Source: Azospirillum sp. OGB3 (lineage in GTDB: Bacteria; Pseudomonadota; Alphaproteobacteria; Azospirillales; Azospirillaceae). From it: 64,000 nucleotides of DNA. Shown here piece by piece: positions 15,877 to 24,085 of the stretch (the stretch's first letter is position 1; every line of letters begins with the position of its first letter). Below the pieces are notes generated by a model, which made no database searches, had not been told where the DNA came from, and saw nothing but the letters and a program-made list of their open reading frames with translations. The position numbers were made by a program, and so were the translations under genes. The stretch is from assembly GCF_014192915.1 (NCBI RefSeq), contig NZ_JACHYN010000006.1, positions 248,001 to 312,000 on the forward strand, given 5' to 3'.

Positions 15877-17703
15877 ATGTGTGGCATCATCGGCATCATC
15901 GGCACGCATGACGCGGCCCCCCGTCTCGTCGAGGGTCTCCGCCGCCTCGAATACCGTGGTTACGACAGCGCCGGCGTCGCCACGCTGGTCAAGGGCGGCA
16001 TCGAGCGCCGCCGCGCCGAGGGCAAGCTGATCAACCTCGACGCCAAGCTGCGCGAGGCCCCGCTGCCGGGCGTGATCGGCATCGGCCACACCCGCTGGGC
16101 CACCCATGGCGGCCCGACCGAGAACAACGCCCACCCGCACGCCACCCACCGCGTGGCCGTGGTGCACAACGGCATCATCGAGAATTACCAGGAGCTGAAG
16201 ACCGAGCTGATCGAGCACGGCTATGTCTTCGAGAGCGCCACCGACACCGAGGTGATCGCTCATCTCGTCACCTATTACATGGAGAAGGAAGGGCTGGGTC
16301 CGGTCGAAGCCGCCTCCGCCTCCTTCAAGCGCTTCACCGGCGCCTTCTCCCTGGTGCTGCTGTTCTCCGGCCAGGAGGACATGCTGATCGGCGCCCGCCA
16401 CGGCACGCCGCTGGCCGTCGGCTACGGAGAGGGGGAGATGTATTTCGCCTCCGACGCCTTCGCGCTGGCGCCGCTGACCAACCGCATCTGCTATCTGGAG
16501 GACGGCGACTGGGTGGAACTGACCCGCACCGCCGCCGTGATCCACGACGCCAGCGACGCGGTGGTGGAGCGTCCGGTCAAGACCACCGCCCTGTCCGGCG
16601 CGCTGATCGGCAAGGACGGCTACCGGCACTACATGCTCAAGGAGATCTACGAGCAGCCGCAGGTCATCGGCGATACGCTGAACGCCTACATCAACCCGGA
16701 GACCGGCCGCGTCACCCTGCCGGAAACCAGCTTCGACATCGCCAAGGCGACGAAGCTGACCATCGTCGCCTGCGGCACCGCCTATTACGCCGGCGTGGTG
16801 GCAAAGTACTGGTTCGAGACGCTGGCCCGCCTGCCGGTCGAGGTCGACATAGCCTCGGAGTTCCGCTACCGCGAGGCGCCGATGCCCGAGGGCGGCGTGG
16901 CGCTGTTCATCAGCCAGTCGGGCGAGACGCTGGATACGCTGGAGGCTCTGCGCTACTGCAAGCGCCAGGGCCAGAAGATCCTGTCCATCGTCAACGTGCC
17001 GGAAAGCACCATCGCGCGCGAATCCGACGCGGTGCTCTACACCATGGCCGGTCCGGAGATCGGCGTCGCCTCGACCAAGGCCTTCACGACGCAGTTGACC
17101 ACGCTGGCCTGTCTGGCGGTCACGGTCGGTCACGACCGCGGCGTCATCCCGGCGGAGCGGATGCAGCAGATCGCCCAGGCCCTGCGCGAGGTGCCGGCCC
17201 GCGCCGCCGACGTTCTGGCCCACGACGAGCGCCTGCACGAGCTGGCCCAGGAGGTCGCGGAGGCCCGCGACGTGCTCTATCTGGGCCGCGGCGCGATGTA
17301 CCCGCTGGCTCTGGAAGGCGCGCTGAAACTGAAGGAAATCAGCTACATCCACGCCGAAGGTTACGCGGCGGGTGAACTGAAGCACGGCCCCATCGCGCTG
17401 ATCGACGAGAGCGTGCCGGTGATCGTCCTGGTGCCGTCGGACAACCTGTTCGAAAAGACCGTGTCCAACGTGCAGGAAGTCTGCGCGCGGTCGGGCAAGG
17501 TGCTGCTGATCGCCGACAAGAAGGGCATCGACAAGCTGTCCGACAAGGTCCGCTGGTCGCTGGAGCTTCCGGCTTGCGACCCGCTGGTCGCCCCGCTGCT
17601 CTACGCCATCCCGGTGCAGTTGCTGGCCTATCACGTCGCCGTGCTGAAGGGCACCGACGTCGACCAGCCGCGCAACCTCGCCAAGTCGGTCACCGTCGAG
17701 TAA
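15877..17703 (+). CDS. glmS: Glutamine--fructose-6-phosphate aminotransferase (isomerizing)
   Basis: A 608-residue enzyme making glucosamine 6-phosphate from fructose 6-phosphate and glutamine. The N-terminal glutamine amidotransferase domain begins MCGIIGIIG, giving the catalytic Cys1 after Met removal, with RRLEYRGYDSAG and HTRWATHGGPTENNAHPH. Two SIS domains follow (CGTAYYAG, SQSGETLDT, PEIGVASTKAFTTQ, LGRGAMYPLALEGALKLKEISYIHAE) and the end is the classic LAKSVTVE. It lies directly downstream of glmU and is followed by a strong terminator, so this is the last gene of the unit. No glmS ribozyme is expected or seen in this Gram-negative context. Confidence 0.98.
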   Translation: MCGIIGIIGTHDAAPRLVEGLRRLEYRGYDSAGVATLVKGGIERRRAEGKLINLDAKLREAPLPGVIGIGHTRWATHGGPTENNAHPHATHRVAVVHNGIIENYQELKTELIEHGYVFESATDTEVIAHLVTYYMEKEGLGPVEAASASFKRFTGAFSLVLLFSGQEDMLIGARHGTPLAVGYGEGEMYFASDAFALAPLTNRICYLEDGDWVELTRTAAVIHDASDAVVERPVKTTALSGALIGKDGYRHYMLKEIYEQPQVIGDTLNAYINPETGRVTLPETSFDIAKATKLTIVACGTAYYAGVVAKYWFETLARLPVEVDIASEFRYREAPMPEGGVALFISQSGETLDTLEALRYCKRQGQKILSIVNVPESTIARESDAVLYTMAGPEIGVASTKAFTTQLTTLACLAVTVGHDRGVIPAERMQQIAQALREVPARAADVLAHDERLHELAQEVAEARDVLYLGRGAMYPLALEGALKLKEISYIHAEGYAAGELKHGPIALIDESVPVIVLVPSDNLFEKTVSNVQEVCARSGKVLLIADKKGIDKLSDKVRWSLELPACDPLVAPLLYAIPVQLLAYHVAVLKGTDVDQPRNLAKSVTVE

Positions 17704-17731
17704 AGGGACCGATCGAAGACGGCTCAGCGAA

Positions 17732-17770
17732 TGAAAAAGCCCCCGTCCACGCGGCGGGGGCTTTTTTCAT
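17732..17770. terminator. Bidirectional terminator between glmS and the MepK-like gene
   Basis: A palindrome with AAAAAGCCCCCG pairing with CGGGGGCTTTTTT; the A and T runs are symmetric so it can stop both glmS (plus) and the convergent gene (minus). Confidence 0.9.
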
Positions 17771-17787
17771 TGTCCTTGCGGGGCCGG

Positions 17788-18372
17788 CTAGGAGGCCCAC
17801 TGCCGCTTCGGGCCGACGTCGACATGAACGAAATTGCTGTCCGGGTAATAGCCCACCCCACCCCCGCGCAGGCTGAGCGCCGCGCGCTGCAGCGTGCGCA
17901 GCGGCAGGCCGGGCACCCGCAGGTCGATGGCCTTGCCCTGCATGTGGAAGCTGTTCTGGGCAACGCCGCTGCCGTCCTGTTCGCGCAGCCAGGCGTTGGA
18001 TTCGGGGGAGCGATAGCCGGAAATGATGTGCACCGGCGTCTTGCTGCCGACCTTGCGGGTCAGGGCGTGCAGCAGATCGAGCAGCTTCGGGTCGATGGGG
18101 TGCACGGCCCCGGTGCGATGGTCGCGCAGCAGATGGTTGATCTCGCGCAGGCCGTCGCGCTGGTAGCGGCCCTTGGACCAGTATTCCGCCCGTACCCGCT
18201 CGCCGGTGTGGAGGTTGAGCAGGACCAACTGCCGCGGCGGGGCGCGCAACGCCGCCTCCGACACCTCCGGGGCCATCACCATCCCGGCGGCGGCCGTCGC
18301 CAGACCGATGCGCAACAGTTCCCTCCGGCCGAGCGTGGCTGCTGGGGTCGGTTGGAATTTGGCCTCGGTCAT
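17788..18372 (-). CDS. DUF882 / MepK-like murein endopeptidase, Tat-exported
   Basis: A 194-residue exported protein of the DUF882 (YcbK) family of M15-type zinc peptidases. The N-terminus has a twin-arginine-type signal (GRRELLRIGL, then a hydrophobic run ending near EA). The catalytic zinc pattern is visible: GYRSPESN, then NSFHMQGKAIDLR (His and Asp ligands) and FVHVDVG (second His). E. coli MepK of this family cleaves meso-Dap crosslinks and permits wall expansion. Two ATGs are adjacent; GGAGG is better placed for the second, used here. The gene is convergent with glmS. Activity is inferred from the intact ligand set. Confidence 0.85.
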   Translation of the reverse strand: MTEAKFQPTPAATLGRRELLRIGLATAAAGMVMAPEVSEAALRAPPRQLVLLNLHTGERVRAEYWSKGRYQRDGLREINHLLRDHRTGAVHPIDPKLLDLLHALTRKVGSKTPVHIISGYRSPESNAWLREQDGSGVAQNSFHMQGKAIDLRVPGLPLRTLQRAALSLRGGGVGYYPDSNFVHVDVGPKRQWAS

Positions 18373-18742
18373 CATGCCTCCATGGGGTCCCGAACGGGGT
18401 GGCGTATGAAGCGCCCGCTTTTTGTCCGGAGCCTTTTGGCGGCAGAGCCCCCGCTTCTGTCAAGAAACCAATGGTTAACGTCTTTAAAACGCCCGTACTT
18501 CCTGGGCTTGCCGGAACGGCCATGCGACGGCCGGCAGGGCCGCGGGGTGCGTTACAGGGATGAAACACAGCGGGCAGCGTCCCCGATTCGCCCGAGTCTT
18601 CGCAGCGACCGGTCGTGACAAGCTCAAGGCAAAAAACGGCAACCATAAGGGGTACTGCCGAGACCTTTACCGTTTAGCCTTCGGTAAGGAATCTACCCCC
18701 ATAGTTTGGATAGCGAAAACAACTCCCGCCAGAATCCTGCCC

Positions 18743-20062
18743 GTGCCCCCCGTCGCCACAGCCCCAGCGCCGGCACCCTCCTATCTTCGGCCCGATCAGT
18801 TGGCCGAAGTCCTGGACCGGCACGCCCGTTGGATCAAGGGCCAGCCAGGCGGTGCGCGCGCCAACCTGGCGCTGGCGGACCTGGAGGGCGCGGATCTGTC
18901 GCAGCGCGATCTGCGCGGCGCCCGGCTTGTCGGAGCAAAGCTGGCGCGCTGCCGGCTCAGCGGCACCAACCTGGCCGGCGCCGACCTGTTCGGCGTGGAC
19001 CTGCGCGACGCCGACATCTCCCGCGCCAACCTGATGCAGACGGATCTGCGCGGCGCGCGGCTGCGCTCCGCCGATTTCTCCAACGCCAACCTGCGCGACG
19101 CCGACCTGCGCGCCGGCACGCTGGAGCCGGGGGGCTCCGCCCGCCGCGGCACCGCCTCGGAGGCCCATCTGGACCCCCAAGACGCCGAGGCCACCCGGCA
19201 GACCCACCGCACCGCCCTGGCCCGGCTTCAGGGCGGAGTCACGGTGGAGGGCGGCATACCGACCGACCTGACCGGAGCCGTCCTGGCCGGGGCCAACCTG
19301 ACGGACGCCGATCTGAGCGGGGCGGTGCTTCAGAACGCCGACCTGACCGGCGCGGTGCTGACCGACGCCAACCTGTCGGGGGCGCGGCTGAACGGAGCGA
19401 ACCTGACCGGCGCCCTGCTGGACGGCTGCACCTTCAACAACGCCGATCTGGTCGGCACGCGGATGGTCGATTGCGACCTCTCCCAGGCCAAGCTCGGCTC
19501 CGCCTGTATGACCCGCCCGATCGACAGCATAGGGTCGGAAATCCAGCGGGCGATCTTCGATCATGAGCGCTGGATCGACAGTGTCGGCCAGCGCGGGGAG
19601 CGCGCCGATCTGGACGGCACCGACCTCAGCCGCGCCGACCTGCGCGGCGTCAATCTCAGCGCGGCCTCGCTGCGCGGCGCCAACCTGTCCGACGCAGCGC
19701 TCACCGGCGCCCGGCTGATGATGGCCGACCTTTCGGGCGCCAATCTGGAGCGCGCCAACCTGATGGGCGCCGACCTGTCCGGCGCCAACCTCAGCTTCGC
19801 CCGGCTGACCGGGGCCGACCTGACGCGGGTCAACCTGGGACCGGCGGAAATCAAGGACCCCAGCGGGCGTCCCACCGGCCGCTCATGGGCCGCCAATCTG
19901 ATGGGCGCCGACCTGCGGCAGGCCATGCTCACCGATTCCCGCATGGTGCAGGCCAATCTGACCGACGCCGATCTGGAGAACGCCGACCTGGACGGGGCTG
20001 ATCTGGCCGGCGCGAAGCTGCAGCGCGCGCATCTCAAGGGCAAGGCGCCACGACGGCGCTGA
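18743..20062 (+). CDS. Pentapeptide-repeat protein
   Basis: A 439-residue protein dominated by A(D/N)LxX pentapeptide repeats, predicted to fold as right-handed quadrilateral beta-helices, in two blocks. Each block is introduced by an H-x-x-W element: LDRHARWIKG near the start and DHERWIDSVG near 275, followed by RADL. A proline/alanine-rich linker opens the protein. Start is uncertain: I use the in-frame GTG at 18743, because the stretch between an ATG at 18560 and this point has poor GC bias at third codon positions and so does not look coding. A paralog at 51049-52557 has the same layout plus a PilZ domain. Function unknown; such repeats often act as scaffolds or DNA-mimic inhibitors. Confidence 0.75.
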   Translation: MPPVATAPAPAPSYLRPDQLAEVLDRHARWIKGQPGGARANLALADLEGADLSQRDLRGARLVGAKLARCRLSGTNLAGADLFGVDLRDADISRANLMQTDLRGARLRSADFSNANLRDADLRAGTLEPGGSARRGTASEAHLDPQDAEATRQTHRTALARLQGGVTVEGGIPTDLTGAVLAGANLTDADLSGAVLQNADLTGAVLTDANLSGARLNGANLTGALLDGCTFNNADLVGTRMVDCDLSQAKLGSACMTRPIDSIGSEIQRAIFDHERWIDSVGQRGERADLDGTDLSRADLRGVNLSAASLRGANLSDAALTGARLMMADLSGANLERANLMGADLSGANLSFARLTGADLTRVNLGPAEIKDPSGRPTGRSWAANLMGADLRQAMLTDSRMVQANLTDADLENADLDGADLAGAKLQRAHLKGKAPRRR

Positions 20063-20149
20063 CCCGGCCCCCTTCGCTCCACCACCGTCATCATCCCGCA
20101 AAGGACCACGGGGCATAGTGCGGCTCCTCAATTTGCCGGACGGACCGCC

Positions 20150-20431
20150 ATGCCCACCCTTCTCCACTTCCTTCAGCGGCGTGGTGCCTTACGCCTGCTT
20201 CCTGCCGTCATCCTGGCCCTGTTTGTCCGCCCTACGCGGGCCGAGGACCCGCGCCTGTCCGAAATCTGGCGGTGCGGCGGCGGCGACTGCCCGGGCTACG
20301 AGTACCACCCCCGCGACGGCGATCCGGAACACGGCGCGCCGGCGGGCACCGCTTTCCAGGACCTGCCGGCGGATTGGTTCTGCCCGCGCTGTGGCGCCGG
20401 AAAGCCGGATTTCCGCCGACTGGGTGACTAG
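20150..20431 (+). CDS. Exported rubredoxin-like protein with C-x4-C first motif
   Basis: A 93-residue protein. Residues 1-31 look like a signal peptide (basic start, hydrophobic core [11 protein letters not shown], cleavage after TRA). The rest is rubredoxin-like: [26 protein letters not shown] and [11 protein letters not shown]. The second metal pair is the usual C78-x2-C81, but the first is C42-x4-C47 instead of C-x2-C. Rubredoxins carry one iron on four cysteines and normally work in the cytoplasm, so both the spacing and the predicted export are unusual. The ribosome site is weak. No redox partner is adjacent; an Lrp-family regulator follows. The fold is well supported, metal binding is inferred. 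Confidence 0.75.
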   Translation: MPTLLHFLQRRGALRLLPAVILALFVRPTRAEDPRLSEIWRCGGGDCPGYEYHPRDGDPEHGAPAGTAFQDLPADWFCPRCGAGKPDFRRLGD

Positions 20432-20480
20432 GTGAAAATTACTATTGTATCTCCGCATCTTTTCAGGAATTATTGCGGCC

Positions 20481-20936
20481 ATGGACGATACAGACCGCAA
20501 AATCATCGCACACATCCAGGCCGACGGGCGGGCTTCCTACGCCGACATCGGGACGGCGGCCGGACTGTCGGTGTCCGCCGTGAACGAGCGGCTGAAGAAG
20601 CTGCAGGCCAACGGCGTGATCCAGGGCTGGGGGGCGCGCCTGTCCCCGAAGGCCGCCGGGCTGGACGTGCTGGCCTTCGTCGAGGTGCTGCTCGACCGGC
20701 CGGAGCATGACGCGCCCTTCCGCGACGCCATGCGCGCCACGCCGGCGGTCCAGGAATGCCACCATGTCACCGGGGACTGGTCCTATCTGCTCAAGGTGCG
20801 CGTGGCTGACACGGAAGCGCTGGAGCGGTTCCTCTCCGACCGGCTGAAGGCGCTGCCCGGCGTCGTGCGCTCCCACACCGTGATCGCGCTCTCCTCGGTC
20901 AAGGAGACGCCGATCCTTCCCATCGAGTCAGACTGA
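20481..20936 (+). CDS. Lrp/AsnC family transcriptional regulator
   Basis: A 151-residue leucine-responsive-type regulator. The N-terminal helix-turn-helix covers about residues 5-50 (DRKIIAHIQADGRASYADIG, then SVSAVNERLKKLQANGVI), followed by a RAM ligand-binding domain with VAFVEV-type strand and CHHVTGDWSYLLKVR. The start is the ATG with AGGA about 12 bases upstream, preceded by an AT-rich stretch suitable for a promoter and self-binding. The LysE-type exporter begins 19 bp downstream, so this regulator most likely senses an amino acid and controls the exporter. The effector is unknown. Confidence 0.9.
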   Translation: MDDTDRKIIAHIQADGRASYADIGTAAGLSVSAVNERLKKLQANGVIQGWGARLSPKAAGLDVLAFVEVLLDRPEHDAPFRDAMRATPAVQECHHVTGDWSYLLKVRVADTEALERFLSDRLKALPGVVRSHTVIALSSVKETPILPIESD

Positions 20937-20955
20937 AGCCTTTGGAGCATTCGCC

Positions 20956-21579
20956 ATGGACGCCCTGCCCGCCCTGCTGAAGGGCCTGATCATCGGATTC
21001 AGCATCGCCGCCCCGGTCGGGCCGATCGGGCTTCTGTGCATCCGGCGCACCCTGGCCGACGGGCCGGCCCACGGCTTCGTCAGCGGGCTGGGTGCGGCCA
21101 GCGCTGACGCGGTCTATGGCGCCATCGCCGGCTTCGGGGTGGCCCTGGTCACCGACGCGCTGCTCGGCGCCCAGGTGGCGTTGAAGCTGGTGGGCGGGCT
21201 GATGCTGCTGTGGCTGGGCTGGAGCACCCTGCGCGCCCGTCCGGCGGAGCGCGCCGCGGACGCCCGCGGCGGCGGTGGTCTGGCCGGGGCCTACGCCTCC
21301 ACCTTCGCGCTGACCCTCGCCAACCCGGCGACGATCCTCAGCTTCGCCGCGGTGTTCGGCGGGCTGGGCGTGTCAGCCGGAGACGGGAGCAGCACCGGAG
21401 TGGCCGCCCTGCTCGTCGCGGGCGTCTTCATTGGGTCGGCGATGTGGTGGTTGGGGCTCAGCGCCTCGGTCGGGGCGTTCCGGCGCCGGGTCACGCCCGC
21501 CGCCATGCTGTGGATCAACCGCGCCTCGGGCGCGGTGCTGGGAGGGTTCGGGATCGCGGCCCTCGCCTCCCTCTTGTGA
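20956..21579 (+). CDS. LysE family amino-acid exporter
   Basis: A 207-residue inner-membrane protein with about six hydrophobic segments. The N-terminal GFSIAAPVGPIGLLCIRRTL and the mid-region TFALTLANPATILSFAAVF are hallmarks of the LysE/RhtB translocator family, which expels amino acids or similar compounds. It follows the Lrp-family gene by 19 bp on the same strand, a common pairing in which the regulator induces export when its effector accumulates. Substrate cannot be told from sequence. Length is typical. Confidence 0.92.
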   Translation: MDALPALLKGLIIGFSIAAPVGPIGLLCIRRTLADGPAHGFVSGLGAASADAVYGAIAGFGVALVTDALLGAQVALKLVGGLMLLWLGWSTLRARPAERAADARGGGGLAGAYASTFALTLANPATILSFAAVFGGLGVSAGDGSSTGVAALLVAGVFIGSAMWWLGLSASVGAFRRRVTPAAMLWINRASGAVLGGFGIAALASLL

Positions 21580-21611
21580 AGAGGCGGGATGCGCCGGTCA
21601 CCCGGAGCAAC

Positions 21612-21740
21612 TCAGAGCAGAATGGTCACCGGGCCGCCCAGCGCGACCGCGGCGACGATCAGGATGGCCACCGCCGTCAGCTTCTCCGCCGCCGACCAGC
21701 GCTGCCAATCCTTCTTGAAACTCTTGAATTCCTGGGCCAT
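21612..21740 (-). CDS. Small membrane protein (42 aa), unknown function
   Basis: A 42-residue protein: MAQEFK and a charged, aromatic amphipathic N-terminal half (FKKDWQRWSAAEKL), then a single hydrophobic helix (about 23-42) ending at the C-terminus. GGAGG lies five bases before the ATG, an excellent ribosome site. It is convergent with the LysE-type gene. I do not recognise the family. It resembles the 54-residue membrane protein near 11.4 kb only in kind, not in sequence. The start site and hydrophobic pattern make it credible. Confidence 0.55.
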   Translation of the reverse strand: MAQEFKSFKKDWQRWSAAEKLTAVAILIVAAVALGGPVTILL

Positions 21741-22063
21741 GGCAACCTCCGCCATCCCTGACTGTCCGTGTTGAGAGCGACATTGGACGCTTCCAGTTGA
21801 TGTTTGGTTAACGTCGCCCGGAAACTCTTTCATCCATCGCAATGCCACAGGTAATCGGAAGAAAAACTGATGCAAGTCAAATAGAGGGCAAAAGCGGGTA
21901 CAATTTTCGGCATCCCCCATGCGGAGGCCCCCGGGCGCGTTCCGCGTCCTCCGGATGGAAGGGTTTCCACCGACGGTCCGATGCCCCAAATCCCTTTGGA
22001 CACCCATCGACGCGTCGGCGCCGGACAAGCCTGACCAAGCCCACAAGACACGAGGTGCTGGCG
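21741..22063. other. Divergent intergenic region, no gene seen
   Basis: These 323 bp separate the 42-residue protein gene from the patatin gene. The frame of the patatin gene is open through most of it but without the codon bias of the gene itself. A GGTTAACG near 21806 and a moderately AT-rich stretch at 21780-21900 may belong to promoters; no RNA gene or terminator is seen. Confidence 0.45.
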
Positions 22064-23110
22064 GTGAGCGGACTGAAGATCGGATTGGCCCTGGGCAGCG
22101 GGGCGGCGCGCGGCTGGGCGCACATCGGCGTGCTGCGCGCGTTGGAGGAGATCGGGGTCGAGCCCGACGTGATCTGCGGAACCTCGATCGGCGCGGTGGT
22201 CGGCGCGGCCTACCTGACGGACCAGCTGGACGAGTTGCAGGCCTGGGCGCAGAGCATGGGCTGGCTCGGCATGCTCGGCATCATCGACCTGACCTTCCGC
22301 CGCGGCGGGCTGCTGGCCGCCGACCGCACCTTCGATCGCTTCCGCAACCACCGCACCGAAGTCACCATCGATCAGCTGCGCAAGCCCTTCGCCGCGGTCG
22401 CCACCGACCTTGGCACCGGGCGGGAGATCTGGCTGCGCGACGGGCCGATGCTCAGCGCGGTGCAGGCGTCGGCCGCCATGCCCGGCCTGTTTCCGGCGGT
22501 GCGGCGCGACGACCATTGGCTGGTGGACGGCGCGCTGGTCAACCCGGTGCCGGTGTCGCTCTGCCGCGCGCTGGGCGCGGACGTGGTGATCGCGGTCAAC
22601 CTGAACAGCGAATTGTCGCCGCTGAGCCGCCCCTCGGGTCGCGGCGCCGCGAAGCTGCGCAAGGCGGCGGAGGCGAAGCCGGCCCAGATGCAGGCGTCTC
22701 AGATGCAGGAGGCCCGAATGCAGCAGGCCCAGCCCGTGCCGGAGGTGGCGATGGCTCCGGCGGGGGATGCGACCTCCCCCGTCTTCTCCACCCTGACGTC
22801 GCAGATCGCCTCCTGGATGGGGCGGCGGCCGGCGGCGCGCACGCGCTTCCTCGCCGACCAGCTGACGCGCGCTCCGGCCTCCAACGTTCCGCCCAATGTG
22901 ATGGACGTGATGGCCGGGTCCATCGACATCATGCAGGACCGCATCACCCGCTCCCGCCTGGCCGGCGAGCCGCCGGACGTGCTGATCGCCCCCCGCCTCG
23001 CCCACATCGGCATCCTGGAGTTCGACCGCGCGGAGGAGGTGGTGGAGATCGGCTACGGCGCTGCCTCGATCCTCAAGCCGGCGCTGGAACTGGCCCTGCG
23101 CCGGGCGTAG
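22064..23110 (+). CDS. Patatin-like phospholipase (RssA-like)
   Basis: A 348-residue patatin-family serine hydrolase. The oxyanion-hole motif LGSGAARGWAHIGVLRAL (about 7-24), the nucleophile serine in GTSIGAVVGAAY and the catalytic aspartate in VDGALVNPVPV form the expected Ser-Asp dyad. The order and the short N-terminus resemble RssA/YchK-type proteins rather than secreted ExoU-type toxins; no signal peptide. A low-complexity Gln/Met/Ala/Pro linker (about 205-235) interrupts the second half. The start is the GTG with GAGG five to six bases upstream. The phospholipid or lysophospholipid substrate is unknown. Convergent with the following RlmM-like gene. Confidence 0.88.
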   Translation: MSGLKIGLALGSGAARGWAHIGVLRALEEIGVEPDVICGTSIGAVVGAAYLTDQLDELQAWAQSMGWLGMLGIIDLTFRRGGLLAADRTFDRFRNHRTEVTIDQLRKPFAAVATDLGTGREIWLRDGPMLSAVQASAAMPGLFPAVRRDDHWLVDGALVNPVPVSLCRALGADVVIAVNLNSELSPLSRPSGRGAAKLRKAAEAKPAQMQASQMQEARMQQAQPVPEVAMAPAGDATSPVFSTLTSQIASWMGRRPAARTRFLADQLTRAPASNVPPNVMDVMAGSIDIMQDRITRSRLAGEPPDVLIAPRLAHIGILEFDRAEEVVEIGYGAASILKPALELALRRA

Positions 23111-23116
23111 CCGCGC

Positions 23117-24076
23117 TCAGACGGAAGCCGCCGGCCACATCCAGGTCAGCTCGTGCTTGTTGTGGTTCAGGTGCAGCACCCGCCCGCCGGGGATGGCGGC
23201 GAAGGCGCGGGCCGTCTCGTGGTCGGTCTCGGCCTGGAACTTCAGCGTGCAGATGAAACGCTTGGCCAGCCCGCTCTCCATCCACTGGTTCACCAGCCGC
23301 AGCAGGCGCGTGGGGTAGCAGATCACGTCGCAGCACAGCCAATCCACCGGACCGACGTCCTGCGGCTTCAGGCCGAAGGCGCTCTCCTGGCGGAACTCGA
23401 TGCGCGGCAGGGCGGCGATGGCCGGGTCGAGCGGTGCCTTGTCGACGCTGACCACGCTGGCACCCAGCTCGTGCAGCACCCAGCTCCAGCCGCCGGGACA
23501 GGCGCCGAGGTCGATGCAGCGGTCGCCCGGCCCCGGCTGTTCGCCGAACAGGGTCAGCGCTTCCCACAGCTTCAGATAGGCGCGGTTGGGCGGCACCGTC
23601 CGGTTCTCGACGAAGGTGACCTCGCCGTGGCGGTAGGGGCTGGAGCAGCGCGCCGCCGCGACGATGGTGTTTTCGTCCAGCAGCGTCCAGGAGCCCAGCG
23701 GCGCCGTCGGCAGCGGCGACGGGAAGACCACCGGCTTGGCCGAGACATGGGGCAGGTTGTCCTGGATCAGGCTGGCCCGACGGTGATGGCGCAGCGTCCA
23801 GAGCGCCCAGTTGCGCTGGATGGAGCGGAGCGCCCGCGCGCCCTCCTTGATCGACGCGAACTCGATCCGCACCGGGTCGTGCCAGATGTTCTGTGCCCAG
23901 GCCGCCGGACGCGCCGGCCCATCGGCGAAGACCAGCCGGTCCTCCACCGCCGCCACGTCGCCCAGTTCGGCCACGAGGTCCTGAACGAAGCCCTCGGGCG
24001 CCAGATAGATGGTCTGCCCCAGAGGGGTCTGCGCCGGGGTCGCGCGGGCGGACGAAGTGTCGGATGAGTCGCTCAT
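23117..24076 (-). CDS. RlmM-like FtsJ-type SAM methyltransferase
   Basis: A 319-residue protein whose C-terminal half is an FtsJ-type Rossmann methyltransferase: CIDLGACPGGWSWVLHELGA (SAM-binding loop), SVDKAPLDP, WLCCDVICYP and the lysine in CTLKFQ. The N-terminal half, with NIWHDPVRIEF and QRNWALW, resembles the THUMP-like region of RlmM, which 2-prime-O-methylates C2498 of 23S rRNA in E. coli. The protein is shorter than E. coli RlmM (about 366 residues), so orthology is likely but not certain. It starts close to the secreted hydrolase gene but is on the same strand downstream of it by 9 bp, so the two may be cotranscribed. Confidence 0.75.
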   Translation of the reverse strand: MSDSSDTSSARATPAQTPLGQTIYLAPEGFVQDLVAELGDVAAVEDRLVFADGPARPAAWAQNIWHDPVRIEFASIKEGARALRSIQRNWALWTLRHHRRASLIQDNLPHVSAKPVVFPSPLPTAPLGSWTLLDENTIVAAARCSSPYRHGEVTFVENRTVPPNRAYLKLWEALTLFGEQPGPGDRCIDLGACPGGWSWVLHELGASVVSVDKAPLDPAIAALPRIEFRQESAFGLKPQDVGPVDWLCCDVICYPTRLLRLVNQWMESGLAKRFICTLKFQAETDHETARAFAAIPGGRVLHLNHNKHELTWMWPAASV

Positions 24077-24085
24077 GCCGAGGGG

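Noticed and set aside
18474-18490. GGTTAACGTCTTTAAAAC as a CtrA box
   Set aside because: With seven-base spacing the second half reads AAAA; the TTAA halves are only five bases apart.
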